A stretch of 64,000 bases of DNA from an uncultured Bacteroidales bacterium (GCA_903879715.1 CAIRMR010000148.1:1-64000); one strand, 5' to 3'. Shown: positions 1-9,140, counted from the stretch's first letter. A program made the numbers and translations. The notes: generated by a model not told the origin, from the letters alone.

Positions 1-135
1 AACTTACATAGATTTAACAGAAAAACAGCCATCATTATTTTAACAAACCGCCGTATGCCGAACGGCACGTACGGTGGTGTGAGAGGTCGGAAAATAAAAT
101 AGGAGGAAAACTATTTTATTTTCCTCCAACTCGAT
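1..135 (+). ncRNA. Group II intron, 3' end (domains V and VI), partial
   Basis: Positions 47-78 fold as a canonical group II domain V: a 9-bp lower helix (47-55 with 70-78) containing a G50-U75 wobble, a two-base bulge at 68-69, a 4-bp upper helix (56-59 with 64-67) and a GAAC tetraloop. The catalytic triad at 49-51 is CGC. Domain VI follows at 81-132: GAG 81-83 pairs CTC 130-132, GG 85-86 pairs CC 126-127, and 89-102 pairs perfectly with 111-124. Unpaired A128/A129 sit where the branch-point adenosine belongs, 6-7 nt before the expected 3' end GAT at 133-135. The intron body, and a reverse transcriptase if present, would lie left of the window. The intron sits about 100 bp upstream of aroC in a non-coding context. 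Confidence 0.85.
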
Positions 136-224
136 TATTGCATTAGGGAAGTAGCAATTAGCAATAATAGTTAAAAATTCAGAATCATCATTTTGAACCC
201 TAATCTATGATTCTATATATTCCT

Positions 225-232
225 TACCTTTG
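225..232 (+). promoter_or_regulatory. -7 promoter box candidate for aroC
   Basis: TACCTTTG fits the Bacteroidota -7 consensus TAnnTTTG. It ends only 5 nt before the aroC ATG, so a transcript from here would be nearly leaderless. I see no well-spaced -33 TTTG; the nearest, at 192-195, is too far upstream. Confidence 0.35.
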
Positions 233-237
233 TTCCC

Positions 238-1320
238 ATGTCAGCAAATACATTCGGAACCATATTCAGGCTTACCACTTTTGGTGAGTCGCACGGAATC
301 GCCCTTGGCGGTATAATTGATGGATGCCCTGCCGGGCTTACAATCGATCTGGAATTTATTCAAAATGAACTTAACCGCCGCAGGCCCGGACAGTCGGCAA
401 TGACTTCGCCCCGCGACGAAAGCGATACGATTGAGATACTTTCCGGCGTTTTTGAAGGCCGATCGACCGGATCACCCATTGCTTTCGAAATCAGGAATAA
501 GGATCATCATAGTTTTGATTACGATCACCTGAAAGATGCCTACCGACCCTCACATGCTGATTATACATATGACAGCAAATACGGATTCCGTGATTACCGT
601 GGTGGCGGCCGTTCTTCGGCACGTGAAACTCTTTCGCGCGTTGCCGGTGGCGCTGTTGCAAAACTATTGCTGCAGAATTCTGGAATACAGATTAAAGCGT
701 ATGTAAGCAGTATTGGCGAAGTGAAATCGGGTAAGGAGTTCACTATTGATCAGCTTGATGAAATTGAAAAGAGTCCTGTCCGCTGCCCCGATCCTGAAGT
801 TTCAGACAAGATGATTGAGCTTATCACTAAACTAAAGCAGGAAGGAGATACAACCGGTGGTACAATTACCTGTATTATAAACGGTGTTCCGCCAGGATTA
901 GGCGAACCTGTATTTGATAAACTCCAGGCTGACCTCGCAAAAGCCGCTATGAGCATCAATACTGCCAAGGGATTTGAATACGGCGAAGGATTTAACGCGC
1001 CTTCCATGCGAGGCTCGACTCACAACGATATTTTTATTTCAAATGGTGAAGGTGGAATAAAAACTGCAACTAATCACTCCGGTGGAATCCAGGGTGGAAT
1101 CAGCAACGGAAGCGATATAGTTTTCAAGGTAGCTTTTAAACCAATTGCTACGATTTTACAGTCACAGCCCTCTGTCAACAACAAAGGCGAAAATATAACG
1201 TTAGCTGCCAGGGGAAGGCACGATGTGGTTGTTGTACCCCGTGCAGTTCCGATTGTAGAAGCTATGGCCGCTTTGGTTATAGCCGATCATTTACTTCGTA
1301 ACCGATCATCAAGATTGTAA
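238..1320 (+). CDS. aroC: Chorismate synthase
   Basis: Converts 5-enolpyruvylshikimate-3-phosphate to chorismate, the last step of the shikimate pathway, in the cytosol with reduced FMN. All family signatures are present: [10 protein letters not shown] near residue 16, RRRPGQ near 47, the [14 protein letters not shown] and [10 protein letters not shown] stretch near residues 104-131, and [20 protein letters not shown] near the C-terminus. At 360 aa it has the usual family length, and the ATG at 238 gives the standard N-terminus ([16 protein letters not shown]). It is followed after 53 bp by the AsmA-like gene on the same strand, so co-transcription is possible. It is the only aromatic amino acid gene in the window. 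Confidence 0.97.
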   Translation: MSANTFGTIFRLTTFGESHGIALGGIIDGCPAGLTIDLEFIQNELNRRRPGQSAMTSPRDESDTIEILSGVFEGRSTGSPIAFEIRNKDHHSFDYDHLKDAYRPSHADYTYDSKYGFRDYRGGGRSSARETLSRVAGGAVAKLLLQNSGIQIKAYVSSIGEVKSGKEFTIDQLDEIEKSPVRCPDPEVSDKMIELITKLKQEGDTTGGTITCIINGVPPGLGEPVFDKLQADLAKAAMSINTAKGFEYGEGFNAPSMRGSTHNDIFISNGEGGIKTATNHSGGIQGGISNGSDIVFKVAFKPIATILQSQPSVNNKGENITLAARGRHDVVVVPRAVPIVEAMAALVIADHLLRNRSSRL

Positions 1321-1373
1321 AGGTTGATCACTATTTCCCATTTTCTATTTAACTATTAACTCTTTCTGTCCAG

Positions 1374-4205
1374 ATGAAGAAAGCATTGAAAATTTCAGCC
1401 ATTGTAATTGGCCTTTTCCTATTAGTAATTATAGCCTTGCCGTTTGTTTTTAAAGGCAAAATAGAAAAAGCGGTTCAATCCGAAATAAATAAAAACCTGA
1501 ACGCCGTTGTTACTTTCGATGGGGTAGGAGTGTCGCTGATACGGCATTTCCCTGACCTTACTGTGAAAGTAAAAGATCTTGTAGTCAAAGGCACTGACGA
1601 TTTTGATAAGGATACTTTGGCTTCGATACCAGCATTGTCATTAACCCTCGACCTGGCAAGCGTTTTCCGCGGAAGCGATTACAAGGTTAAGCAAATCGGG
1701 TTAACCTCACCGCACCTGCTTTTCAAAGTATTGAAGAATGGAAAAGCCAACTGGGATATAATGAAAGAAACGGGAACCTCCGATACCGTTTCGGAGCCTT
1801 CGGCATTTAAAGTTTACCTGGATAAAATCAGCATCAGCGACGCGCGTATGGTTTACGACGATGCCGAAATTCCCACCAGGATTTCATTTGATGGGTTAAC
1901 CGGAACTCTGAGCGGCGATATGACTGCTGATATGACTTCGCTGGATATTAACGCTTTGTGTAAAGATGTAACAGCCAATTATGATGGCGTTCGGTATATG
2001 AGTAAGACCAATGCCGAAGTAATCACACAACTTAGCGCCAACCTTACTACCTGGACTTTCACTTTTAAAGATGGAAATATGAGGCTGAATGATCTGAATA
2101 TCACGGCAGATGGTTTCTTCGCCATGCCTGAAGAAGGATATAAAATGGATATCAAATTCGCCGCAAAGGAAAATACATTCAAAGCATTTCTTTCCCTGAT
2201 TCCTGCCATTTATTCGAAGGATTTTGACAACATCCAAACTTCAGGAACCATGGCTTTTGATGGTTTTGTGAAAGGTTTGTATAGCGATGTTTCGATACCT
2301 GCATTTGCTATTAACCTGAAAGTAGCCGATGGAATGTTCAGCTATCCCGGTCTGCCCGGCAAGGTATCGGATGTAAACCTGCAGGCAGCCATTGCCAATC
2401 CTGACGGAGTTCTGGATCACACCACGGTGGATGTACCGCGTATGCACCTGAGTATGATGCAGAACCCAATTGATATCACACTTTCCCTTCGCACACCCAT
2501 AACAGATCCGGATATCAATGCAACCGTTAAGGGGACTGTTAATCTTGAAGATGTATCAAAAATCTACCCATTAGGTGATAAAACGAAAGTTTCAGGAATT
2601 GTAAATGCCAATATGGCTTTCAGTGGGAAAATTTCAGCCATCGAAAAAGGCGCTTACGATCAGTTTAAAGCTTCCGGTTTTGCTACTGTTGATAAACTTG
2701 TTTATGAAGGAGCTGAAGTTCCTCAACCTGTCAACATCAGCAAGGCCCGCTTTGATTTTACACCAGCCTATGCTCAGCTTACCGGCCTGGCTATGACTAC
2801 AGGTAAAAATGATCTGGCTGCCAATGGCAGGATTGAGAATTACATTCCTTTCATAATGAAGAAAAATGCGGTACTGAAAGGATCGCTTACAACTGCTTCC
2901 AATTTTATGGATATTAACAGCCTGATGGCCGGAACAACTGCTACTCCTGCCGTAAAAGATACATCCGCGCTTACAGTAGTTGAAATTCCGGGGGATATGG
3001 ATCTCACGCTGAGTACTTCATTCAAACAGCTGATTTACGATACGTATGATATGAAGGATGTGGCCGGAACAGTAAAAGTAAAGGATCATACTTTGCTTCT
3101 TGATGGTTTGCAGTTAAGCATGCTGGGAGGTTCTATGGGGATGAAAGGGTCGTACAGTACTTTTAACCCGGACAAGCCATTGGTTGATATGGATTTGCAG
3201 GTAAAGAACCTGGATGTGAAACAAGCATTCCAGGCTTTTAATTCCATTCAGAAATTTGCGCCTATCGCCAATAAACTTAACGGTAAAATCAGTACGAATC
3301 TGAAATTTAAAGGAGCGCTTAAAAAAGATATGATGCCTGAACTGACATCGGTTGCAGCCAATGGTTTGGTGCTTTCTGATATATTGGGATTATCAAACCT
3401 GAATACTTTCGGTAAAATTGCGGATGTATTGAAAATGGAAAAACTCAGGAATCCTTCCCTTGAAAAGATCAATCTCTCATTCGATATTATTGATGGGAAA
3501 GCTACAGTAAAGCCGATGGATTTCAAACTGGGATCATATAAAGCTAATATTTCAGGTAGTACCGGCCTGGACCAGGTTTTGAATTTTGTTTTAACACTCG
3601 ATATTCCCCGAAATGAATTTGGAACCAAAGCAAACAATGTGCTTGATGGCCTGGTAAAGGATGCCTCCAAAAAAGGAGTGAACGTAAGCGTTGGCGATAT
3701 TGTTCCTGTTACCATTTTAATTGGTGGTACTGCTACTGATCCTAAGATTACAACCGGTATAAAATCGGCAATGGCAGGCATGGTTGAAAATATTAAAAAG
3801 CAGGCAATCGCGGAGGTTGAAAAGAAAAAGGAAGAGTTGGTGGTAAAAGCTAAAGAAGAAGTTTCCAGCCTTATAGCCCAGGCCGATGCTGAAGCTGCCA
3901 AAATCATTGCCGAAGCCGGAAAACAAAGCCAGAAACTTATGGTATCTGCAAACAAAGCTGCTGATGAAGTCCGTTTTGCTGCCGATTCATCCGCCAACAG
4001 GTTGATTGCCGAAGGGAAAAAGAATGGTTCAATTGCTGAGATGGTAGCTAAAAAAGGTGCCGAAAAAATTAAGAAAGAAGGTAACGTTAAAGCAATAAAA
4101 GTTGTAACCGAAGCGCAGAAACAATCTGATGCCATCCTGAACAAAGCCCGTGCTGAAGCGGACAAGCTTAAGCAGGATGCGTTGAACAGGGTAAATACAA
4201 AATAA
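1374..4205 (+). CDS. AsmA-like inner-membrane-anchored protein with coiled-coil tail
   Basis: A 943-aa protein with one N-terminal membrane segment (about residues 5-27) followed by an AsmA-type N-terminal domain (KIEKAVQSEINKNLNAVVTF, then the FPDLTVKVKDL region) and a long repetitive beta-rich body. AsmA/TamB-type proteins are bridge-like envelope proteins thought to move phospholipid between membranes; the assignment here is by family resemblance. From about residue 780 the sequence changes to an Ala/Lys/Glu-rich helical tail of some 160 residues that reads as a long coiled coil, rather like stator or apolipoprotein-type helices. That tail is not part of the basic AsmA domain. A strong hairpin terminator follows the stop. 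Confidence 0.85.
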   Translation: MKKALKISAIVIGLFLLVIIALPFVFKGKIEKAVQSEINKNLNAVVTFDGVGVSLIRHFPDLTVKVKDLVVKGTDDFDKDTLASIPALSLTLDLASVFRGSDYKVKQIGLTSPHLLFKVLKNGKANWDIMKETGTSDTVSEPSAFKVYLDKISISDARMVYDDAEIPTRISFDGLTGTLSGDMTADMTSLDINALCKDVTANYDGVRYMSKTNAEVITQLSANLTTWTFTFKDGNMRLNDLNITADGFFAMPEEGYKMDIKFAAKENTFKAFLSLIPAIYSKDFDNIQTSGTMAFDGFVKGLYSDVSIPAFAINLKVADGMFSYPGLPGKVSDVNLQAAIANPDGVLDHTTVDVPRMHLSMMQNPIDITLSLRTPITDPDINATVKGTVNLEDVSKIYPLGDKTKVSGIVNANMAFSGKISAIEKGAYDQFKASGFATVDKLVYEGAEVPQPVNISKARFDFTPAYAQLTGLAMTTGKNDLAANGRIENYIPFIMKKNAVLKGSLTTASNFMDINSLMAGTTATPAVKDTSALTVVEIPGDMDLTLSTSFKQLIYDTYDMKDVAGTVKVKDHTLLLDGLQLSMLGGSMGMKGSYSTFNPDKPLVDMDLQVKNLDVKQAFQAFNSIQKFAPIANKLNGKISTNLKFKGALKKDMMPELTSVAANGLVLSDILGLSNLNTFGKIADVLKMEKLRNPSLEKINLSFDIIDGKATVKPMDFKLGSYKANISGSTGLDQVLNFVLTLDIPRNEFGTKANNVLDGLVKDASKKGVNVSVGDIVPVTILIGGTATDPKITTGIKSAMAGMVENIKKQAIAEVEKKKEELVVKAKEEVSSLIAQADAEAAKIIAEAGKQSQKLMVSANKAADEVRFAADSSANRLIAEGKKNGSIAEMVAKKGAEKIKKEGNVKAIKVVTEAQKQSDAILNKARAEADKLKQDALNRVNTK

Positions 4206-4230
4206 AAAAAATATTTCAGGAAACAGGTAT

Positions 4231-4278
4231 ACTCTGGCAGGTTTGTAAAGACCCGCCAGAGTTCGTGTTTTATTTTTT
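4231..4278 (+). terminator. Rho-independent terminator after the AsmA-like gene
   Basis: Arms 4231-4241 and 4252-4262 form an 11-bp stem with one mismatch, followed by a T-rich run at 4266-4278. It lies between two convergent genes; the T-run overlaps the stop of the minus-strand gene. Confidence 0.75.
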
Positions 4279-5091
4279 AATCAACAAAACCTTCTTTACT
4301 GTTATTCCTGTTTTAGATGTTATTTTAACAACATAAATCCCTGGGGCACGATTAGCTAATTCAACCGAAACCTGGTTTGAATTTGTGTTTTTCTGCACTA
4401 TTCTTTCTCCTGAATTGGTAAACACTTCAATTTTGAGAATATTCTTACCTGTAATACCTAGAGTATTTGAAAGCGGATCAAGATAAATACTACATAAATT
4501 GCCGACAGGTTGGTTATTAATTCCAAGAGTTTCACACGCATCGCCAATTTGATCCATATCTGCGTCGGTTTGGCTAGGATTAGCAACAGTAGGGCAATTG
4601 TCGCATACATCGCCAATCATATCCCCATCGGAATCTTCCTGGCTGTAATTAGCATTATTCCTGCAGTTATCACAGGCATCACCTACCCAGTCACCATCAG
4701 CATCTTCCTGACCAACGTTAGTAACATCCGGACATTTATCGCAGGTATTTCCTATCAGGTCAGCATCAGAATCTTCCTGGCTGGTGTTAGAAATATTCGG
4801 ACAATTGTCGCATGCATTTCCGATCCTATCGCCATCGGAATCCGCCTGGTCGGGATTAGCTTTCGAAGGGCAATTATCGCAGGCATCACCGATCCCATCT
4901 GCATCAAAATCTGCTTGTGTGGGATTAAAGGTAATGGGGCAATTATCATCTGCATCGACAATTCCATCAACATCAGTGTCTGCTATTGTAATTGCTTGTG
5001 AGTTGAGTTTTACAACATTGGTAAGAGATTGTGCAACAACCGAAACAGAAAAAAGCAGATTGGCAAAAAGAAAAATCAGAATAAAATGCAA
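4270..5091 (-). CDS. Secreted thrombospondin type 3 repeat protein with type IX sorting tail
   Basis: Residues 1-20 form a signal peptide ending VVAQ. Residues 37-190 are thrombospondin type 3 calcium-binding repeats: six near-identical 23-residue units of the form DNCPxxxNxxQxDxDxDxIGxxC. The last ~75 residues form a beta-sandwich tail (KIEVFTNSGERIV ... PGIYVVKI ... KKVLLIKK) typical of type IX secretion C-terminal sorting domains. The protein is therefore probably exported and fixed to the cell surface, with the repeats acting as a Ca-stabilised stalk. At 273 aa there is no other domain between signal, repeats and tail, so it looks like a spacer or adhesin-like protein rather than an enzyme. 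Convergent with the AsmA-like gene. Confidence 0.85.
   Translation of the reverse strand: MHFILIFLFANLLFSVSVVAQSLTNVVKLNSQAITIADTDVDGIVDADDNCPITFNPTQADFDADGIGDACDNCPSKANPDQADSDGDRIGNACDNCPNISNTSQEDSDADLIGNTCDKCPDVTNVGQEDADGDWVGDACDNCRNNANYSQEDSDGDMIGDVCDNCPTVANPSQTDADMDQIGDACETLGINNQPVGNLCSIYLDPLSNTLGITGKNILKIEVFTNSGERIVQKNTNSNQVSVELANRAPGIYVVKITSKTGITVKKVLLIKK
4534..4947 (-). repeat. In-frame 69-bp tandem repeats (six copies)
   Basis: These encode the six 23-residue thrombospondin type 3 units. The DNA copies have diverged but keep the acidic and Cys codons. Such arrays can change copy number by slippage or recombination. Confidence 0.8.
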
Positions 5092-5775
5092 TCCGGATGT
5101 ATAGCTTTCATATAAAAGTTTTAGAAATTAAAGGTATAGCATTTGTTTGATTTTAAAAGACAATATTCCCGACTTTTTTTAGCTCTCGTAAATCTAGTTA
5201 TTAATAATCAATATAGGTGCTTTCATTATATGAAAAAATTAATTTATACTGGATAGAACAAAAAAAAGAAGCAAAGTGCATGTATAACAACAGGTTGTAG
5301 ATTATTGAAATAAATTAAAATATCAGAAAAAATTTGAATTAAAAGTTGTGTAACTAATCAGTTCCATTAAAGCAGTGACAAATAAACATATGCCACAGAT
5401 TTCTCAGATTTCACAGATAAATTTTCATTGTTTATAATCAAATTTCATTTAAAAAACTGCTGAAACCAGTTTAAAATCTGTGTAATCAGCGTAATCTGTG
5501 GCTAAAATAACTTTAAAGCATACTGATTAGTTACAAAGTTGTTATTTTTTTTACATTCATCCTGTGCCGGAAGCCACGGTTTTACTTGTTAAGCTGAATT
5601 ATGATACTTGTTAAGCTCATTCTTTTTAACCGGTTAATTTCAAATATAATTTTGCCAGTATTATTCATCTGCATATATTTGTTTGCTTAAAAAAAATCTC
5701 AAGCGTTCTATGCTTAGTCTTTGATCAGATAGCTATACCGTCAGTCAGATTTCTATACTATACATAAACAAAATA
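5092..5775. other. Intergenic region, 684 bp, AT-rich
   Basis: No coding sequence is supported. It lies between divergently transcribed genes, so promoters for both should be here, but I cannot place them with confidence. It contains the dispersed palindromic repeat at 5371-5508. An outer inverted repeat of about 17 bp with one mismatch and a one-base gap (around 5345-5362 and 5523-5541) frames the repeat. Confidence 0.6.
5371..5508. repeat. Dispersed palindromic intergenic repeat, copy 1
   Basis: About 138 bp that is closely similar to 39823-39960. Both copies have GCCACAGATT-type left arms and AATCTGTGGC right arms, so the element can fold on itself. No ORF inside. It resembles a MITE- or REP-like non-coding element. 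Confidence 0.75.
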
Positions 5776-6507
5776 ATGGTAAGGCAACACTCTCATTTGT
5801 TTTTCATACTGATCTTTGTGTTTACATGGTTCCAGGGCTTTTCATTGGGTGACGAACCCATACCTATTGACTCAGTCGACTTTCACCGGATACAGCATAA
5901 GAAAGTCAGACAACTGATTGAACGGCAAAAACATTTCGGTGTAAGAACTTTTGATGAGTTGCTTCCGGTATGCTATTATATTCCGGATTCAAATAATTAT
6001 CAGACTTTTACAAAATCTGAGCTTATAAAGCAGGATATAAATGTGGTTTGGAATAATCTTATACACCAGTCGCCAAGTGAAGAATTCGATGGACGGATTG
6101 TGAGTTTTGGGTTATTATATTCCAAAAGGCTGAACAATTTTCTTTATAAAAATGAGCCTTACGGGGGTATTGAGGAAGGTCAGGTTTTGTTCTTCAATCT
6201 GCGGATGTTGAGCGGAATAAAAAATATTGCCGTTGCCATGGAGGTTACCAGGAAGGATAATGATCATAAAGAACTGGAATATTGCTACATTGATAATGGC
6301 AGTACTAAAGGAACGCAAAAGTTCACTCTCAGGTCCACTGTCGAAGGATATACCGAAATTACCCAGATTACAAAATACAAATGCAAATCACGGCTTCGCG
6401 ACCGGAGGCTGTATTCGTTTTTTCATGATCGCATAGTAAGTGAGTTTTTTGCTGCTATCAAAAATAAATGTGAAGCAGGAAAAGGAAGTATGGTTGCAGG
6501 GCAGTAG
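5776..6507 (+). CDS. Exported protein of unknown function
   Basis: A 243-aa protein with a clear signal peptide (hydrophobic residues about 8-24, HLFFILIFVFTWFQGFSLG) and a soluble remainder. I do not recognise the family with confidence. The middle and C-terminal part (FFNLRMLSGIKNIAVAMEVT ... EGYTEITQITKYKC ... FFHDRIVSEFFAAIKNK) has alternating strands and a closing amphipathic helix. This is reminiscent of START/polyketide-cyclase-like lipid-binding folds, but that is only an impression. There is a cysteine pair near the C-terminus. Stands alone between two long intergenic regions. Confidence 0.7.
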   Translation: MVRQHSHLFFILIFVFTWFQGFSLGDEPIPIDSVDFHRIQHKKVRQLIERQKHFGVRTFDELLPVCYYIPDSNNYQTFTKSELIKQDINVVWNNLIHQSPSEEFDGRIVSFGLLYSKRLNNFLYKNEPYGGIEEGQVLFFNLRMLSGIKNIAVAMEVTRKDNDHKELEYCYIDNGSTKGTQKFTLRSTVEGYTEITQITKYKCKSRLRDRRLYSFFHDRIVSEFFAAIKNKCEAGKGSMVAGQ

Positions 6508-6922
6508 AGTTTAATTTGATATTATCCATTGCTCTTTTATTATTTGATTGGTTGAAATCACACCTCACAATTCAGGAATCACAATTCACAAATCCTAACT
6601 CAGATTCATCTGAATATAAGTTTTATTTTTTCTGCCCAGAGTTTTGCACCCATAATCTCACCGTTTAATTGAAATTGCATCAAAAAGCAGGCTGTTTTGA
6701 TCCCCAAATATCATTCCTCGACCCATGTTCAGTTGACAAATCTTTCATTATTATCCAATAGTTGCCTCAACTTATTTTGGCAAACACATTAAAACCAAGT
6801 CTTTAAACATTAGTCGATTACATCGAATATTCATATCGTATTTTTTGGTAAAATAGCTTGGCAGGTCAATCTCATTTTATACTTTTGTGAATTGATTAAC
6901 AGACTGAAATAATCTATAAAAT
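6508..6922. other. Intergenic region, 415 bp
   Basis: No gene supported. It holds the well-formed promoter of the aldehyde oxidoreductase gene at 6858-6887. Nothing else recognisable. Confidence 0.6.
6858..6887 (+). promoter_or_regulatory. Bacteroidota-type -33/-7 promoter for the aldehyde oxidoreductase
   Basis: TTG at 6858-6860, 19-bp spacer, TACTTTTG at 6880-6887 (consensus TTTG ... TAnnTTTG). Predicted start near 6893 gives a short leader before the ATG at 6923. This is the best-formed promoter in the window. Confidence 0.65.
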
Positions 6923-9076
6923 ATGAGTCTCGAGAATTTTCAAAACAGCCATAAACTCTTGTATTCGTACAAGTACAATTGGGCCCCGATCGAAAAAGGA
7001 TACAACAACCGCACACTCTATATTAATGTTGGCAGCGGTGAAATAAAAGAAAAGCCTGTTTCCGCGCATATGAAGGAAAAATTCACCGGTGGAAAAGGTT
7101 TCGGCCTGAAATTGCTGTGGGATGCCACTAATCCTGGTACAAGATGGAATGATCCTGAGAATGAAATCGTGATCAATACAGGTCCCATTTGTGGGATTAC
7201 CCAATATTCAGGTACAGGGAAATCGCTGGTTGTTACTATTTCGCCGCAAACCGATATCCCTATCGACAGCAATGTTGGCGGTTATTTCGGCCCTTTCATG
7301 AAATTTGCCGGGTTCGATTCACTCGAATTGCAGGGGAAATCCGATAAAGATGTTATTGTATTGATAGACGAAACCCGCGAAGTAGTTGAAATATACGAAG
7401 CAGCTGACGAAAGCAATGACAGTCATTTAATGGCTGAGTATCTGACCGAAACAATTGCTACTACAGAGAAAGACCGTTTAAATGTTTCAGTTGTATCAGC
7501 AGGAACTGCTGCCGATAACTCGCTCATTGGCATGCTTAATTTCAGTTTCTTCGATTCGAAACGCAAATTGGTGCGCTTAAAACAAGCCGGTCGCGGGGGT
7601 ATAGGAACTGTTCTCCGCGATAAAAAAATAAAAGCGATTGTTGCTCATAGCAAAGGTGTAACAGGTAATCGTAACGGAGTCGTTGATCTGCAGGCTATCA
7701 TGGAAAGAGGTAAAATCTTTAATCGTGAAATGCGCGAACTCGACGACAAGCAATGCGAGATGCGAAGTAAAGGTACTGCTCACCTTACCCTGGTCATGAA
7801 CGATTATGATCTGTTACCGGTAAATAATTTCAAATTCGGGAGTCATCCGGATGCAGTAAAAATTTCAGGCGATGTGTGGAAATCATATTTCACGCAAGGC
7901 ATACCCGACGGTTGCTGGATAGGCTGCAACATGGCTTGTGCCAAAGGGGTTGATAATTATGAACTGCGTTCAGGTCCATACAAGGGGTCGAAAGTTATTG
8001 TCGACGGACCTGAATATGAATCAACTTCTTCATTGGGTTCCATTGCAGGAATTTTTAATCCTGATTTCACTATTGAGTCAAATTTCTACTGCGACACATA
8101 CGGCATTTGTACAATCTCATGGGGAACAATTCTCGGTTTTTTAATGGAATGTTTTGAAAATGGAATTCTGAACGAAGAACGTACCGGTGGAATGAAACTG
8201 AATTTTGGTAATGCCGATTCAGCTATGGAACTGTTACACATGGTTTCGCGCGGCGAAGGATTTGGTAAAATTGCCGGCTTAGGTGTTCACAAGATGAAAG
8301 AACTTTTTGCCGCCAAAGGTTGGGGCGAAGCTGGTTTCATGCAGGATATAGGCATGGAAAATAAAGGTCTTGAGTATTCGCAGTATGTTTCGAAAGAATC
8401 GCTGGCCCAGCAAGGCGGTTACGCTATGACAAATAAAGGTCCGCAGCACGATGAAGCCTGGCTGATTTTTATGGATATGGTTAACAACCAGATTCCTACT
8501 TTTGAGAAAAAAGCTGAAGCATTGCATTATTTCCCGATGTTCCGCACCTGGTTCGGATTGCAGGGGTTATGCAAATTGCCCTGGAATGATGTAGAACCGG
8601 AAGATAACCATACTTATCCTGAGCCAGGTAAAGTTCCGGGACATGTTGAGAACTATATCGCTATATACAAAGCCGTTACAGGCAAAGAGTTCGATAAGGA
8701 TGAATTGATCTCCCAAAGTGAACGGGTGTATAACTTCCAGCGCATTTTCGATATTCGTTGCGGGAAAGGCCTTCGTAAGCATGACGCGCAACCGTATCGT
8801 GCAGCAGGACCGGTAACCGAAGAAGAATACCTCAGCCGCCAGGAAAGGTACGATGGGCAAATGATTGACCTTATTGGAAAAGATCCTTCGAAAATGACCC
8901 TTTCGGAAAAAATGGCTGCTACCCGTGCGTATCGTGAAGATCGGTATGAGCAATTACTCGATGCTGTTTACGCTCGTCGTGGGTGGAACAAAAATGGTGT
9001 CCCTACCATTGCTCACCTGCAGAAATTAGGAATGGACCTGCCGGAAGTGCTCGAAGTGGTTACTGCTTTGCAATAA
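6923..9076 (+). CDS. Aldehyde:ferredoxin oxidoreductase family (tungsten/molybdenum pterin)
   Basis: Family members oxidise aldehydes to carboxylic acids with ferredoxin, using a tungsto- or molybdo-bispterin and a 4Fe-4S cluster. The N-terminal pterin domain (FTGGKGFGLKLLW, NTGPICG, SPQTDIPIDSNVGG) and AGRGGIGTVLRDKKIKAIV are clear. Candidate cluster cysteines are C331, C335 and C339 (CWIGCNMAC, spacing x3/x3 instead of the usual x2/x3), with a fourth in GLQGLCKLPW. The C-terminal RRGWNKNGVPT motif is typical. The protein is 717 aa against about 605-620 aa for classical members, the extra length being partly an N-terminal ~30 residues and partly the C-terminal half. No ferredoxin or pterin genes are adjacent; it is a single-gene unit with its own promoter and terminator. 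Confidence 0.92.
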   Translation: MSLENFQNSHKLLYSYKYNWAPIEKGYNNRTLYINVGSGEIKEKPVSAHMKEKFTGGKGFGLKLLWDATNPGTRWNDPENEIVINTGPICGITQYSGTGKSLVVTISPQTDIPIDSNVGGYFGPFMKFAGFDSLELQGKSDKDVIVLIDETREVVEIYEAADESNDSHLMAEYLTETIATTEKDRLNVSVVSAGTAADNSLIGMLNFSFFDSKRKLVRLKQAGRGGIGTVLRDKKIKAIVAHSKGVTGNRNGVVDLQAIMERGKIFNREMRELDDKQCEMRSKGTAHLTLVMNDYDLLPVNNFKFGSHPDAVKISGDVWKSYFTQGIPDGCWIGCNMACAKGVDNYELRSGPYKGSKVIVDGPEYESTSSLGSIAGIFNPDFTIESNFYCDTYGICTISWGTILGFLMECFENGILNEERTGGMKLNFGNADSAMELLHMVSRGEGFGKIAGLGVHKMKELFAAKGWGEAGFMQDIGMENKGLEYSQYVSKESLAQQGGYAMTNKGPQHDEAWLIFMDMVNNQIPTFEKKAEALHYFPMFRTWFGLQGLCKLPWNDVEPEDNHTYPEPGKVPGHVENYIAIYKAVTGKEFDKDELISQSERVYNFQRIFDIRCGKGLRKHDAQPYRAAGPVTEEEYLSRQERYDGQMIDLIGKDPSKMTLSEKMAATRAYREDRYEQLLDAVYARRGWNKNGVPTIAHLQKLGMDLPEVLEVVTALQ

Positions 9077-9097
9077 AATCAGTAGAAATTTACGATT

Positions 9098-9140
9098 TCC
9101 CCGTTTGTGAAATACTCCTCAAACGGGGATTTTTTTTTAT
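9098..9140 (+). terminator. Rho-independent terminator after the aldehyde oxidoreductase
   Basis: Perfect 10-bp stem 9098-9107 / 9120-9129 followed by nine T at 9130-9138. Confidence 0.9.

Noticed and set aside
3248-4165. 305-codon open frame antisense to the AsmA-like gene
   Set aside because: It mirrors the Ala/Lys/Glu-rich coding strand, giving Ser/Phe-rich nonsense with no domain.
4510-5001. 163-codon open frame antisense to the thrombospondin repeats
   Set aside because: Its repeated Ile/Gly pattern is only the reverse reading of the 69-bp repeats; no start context or family.
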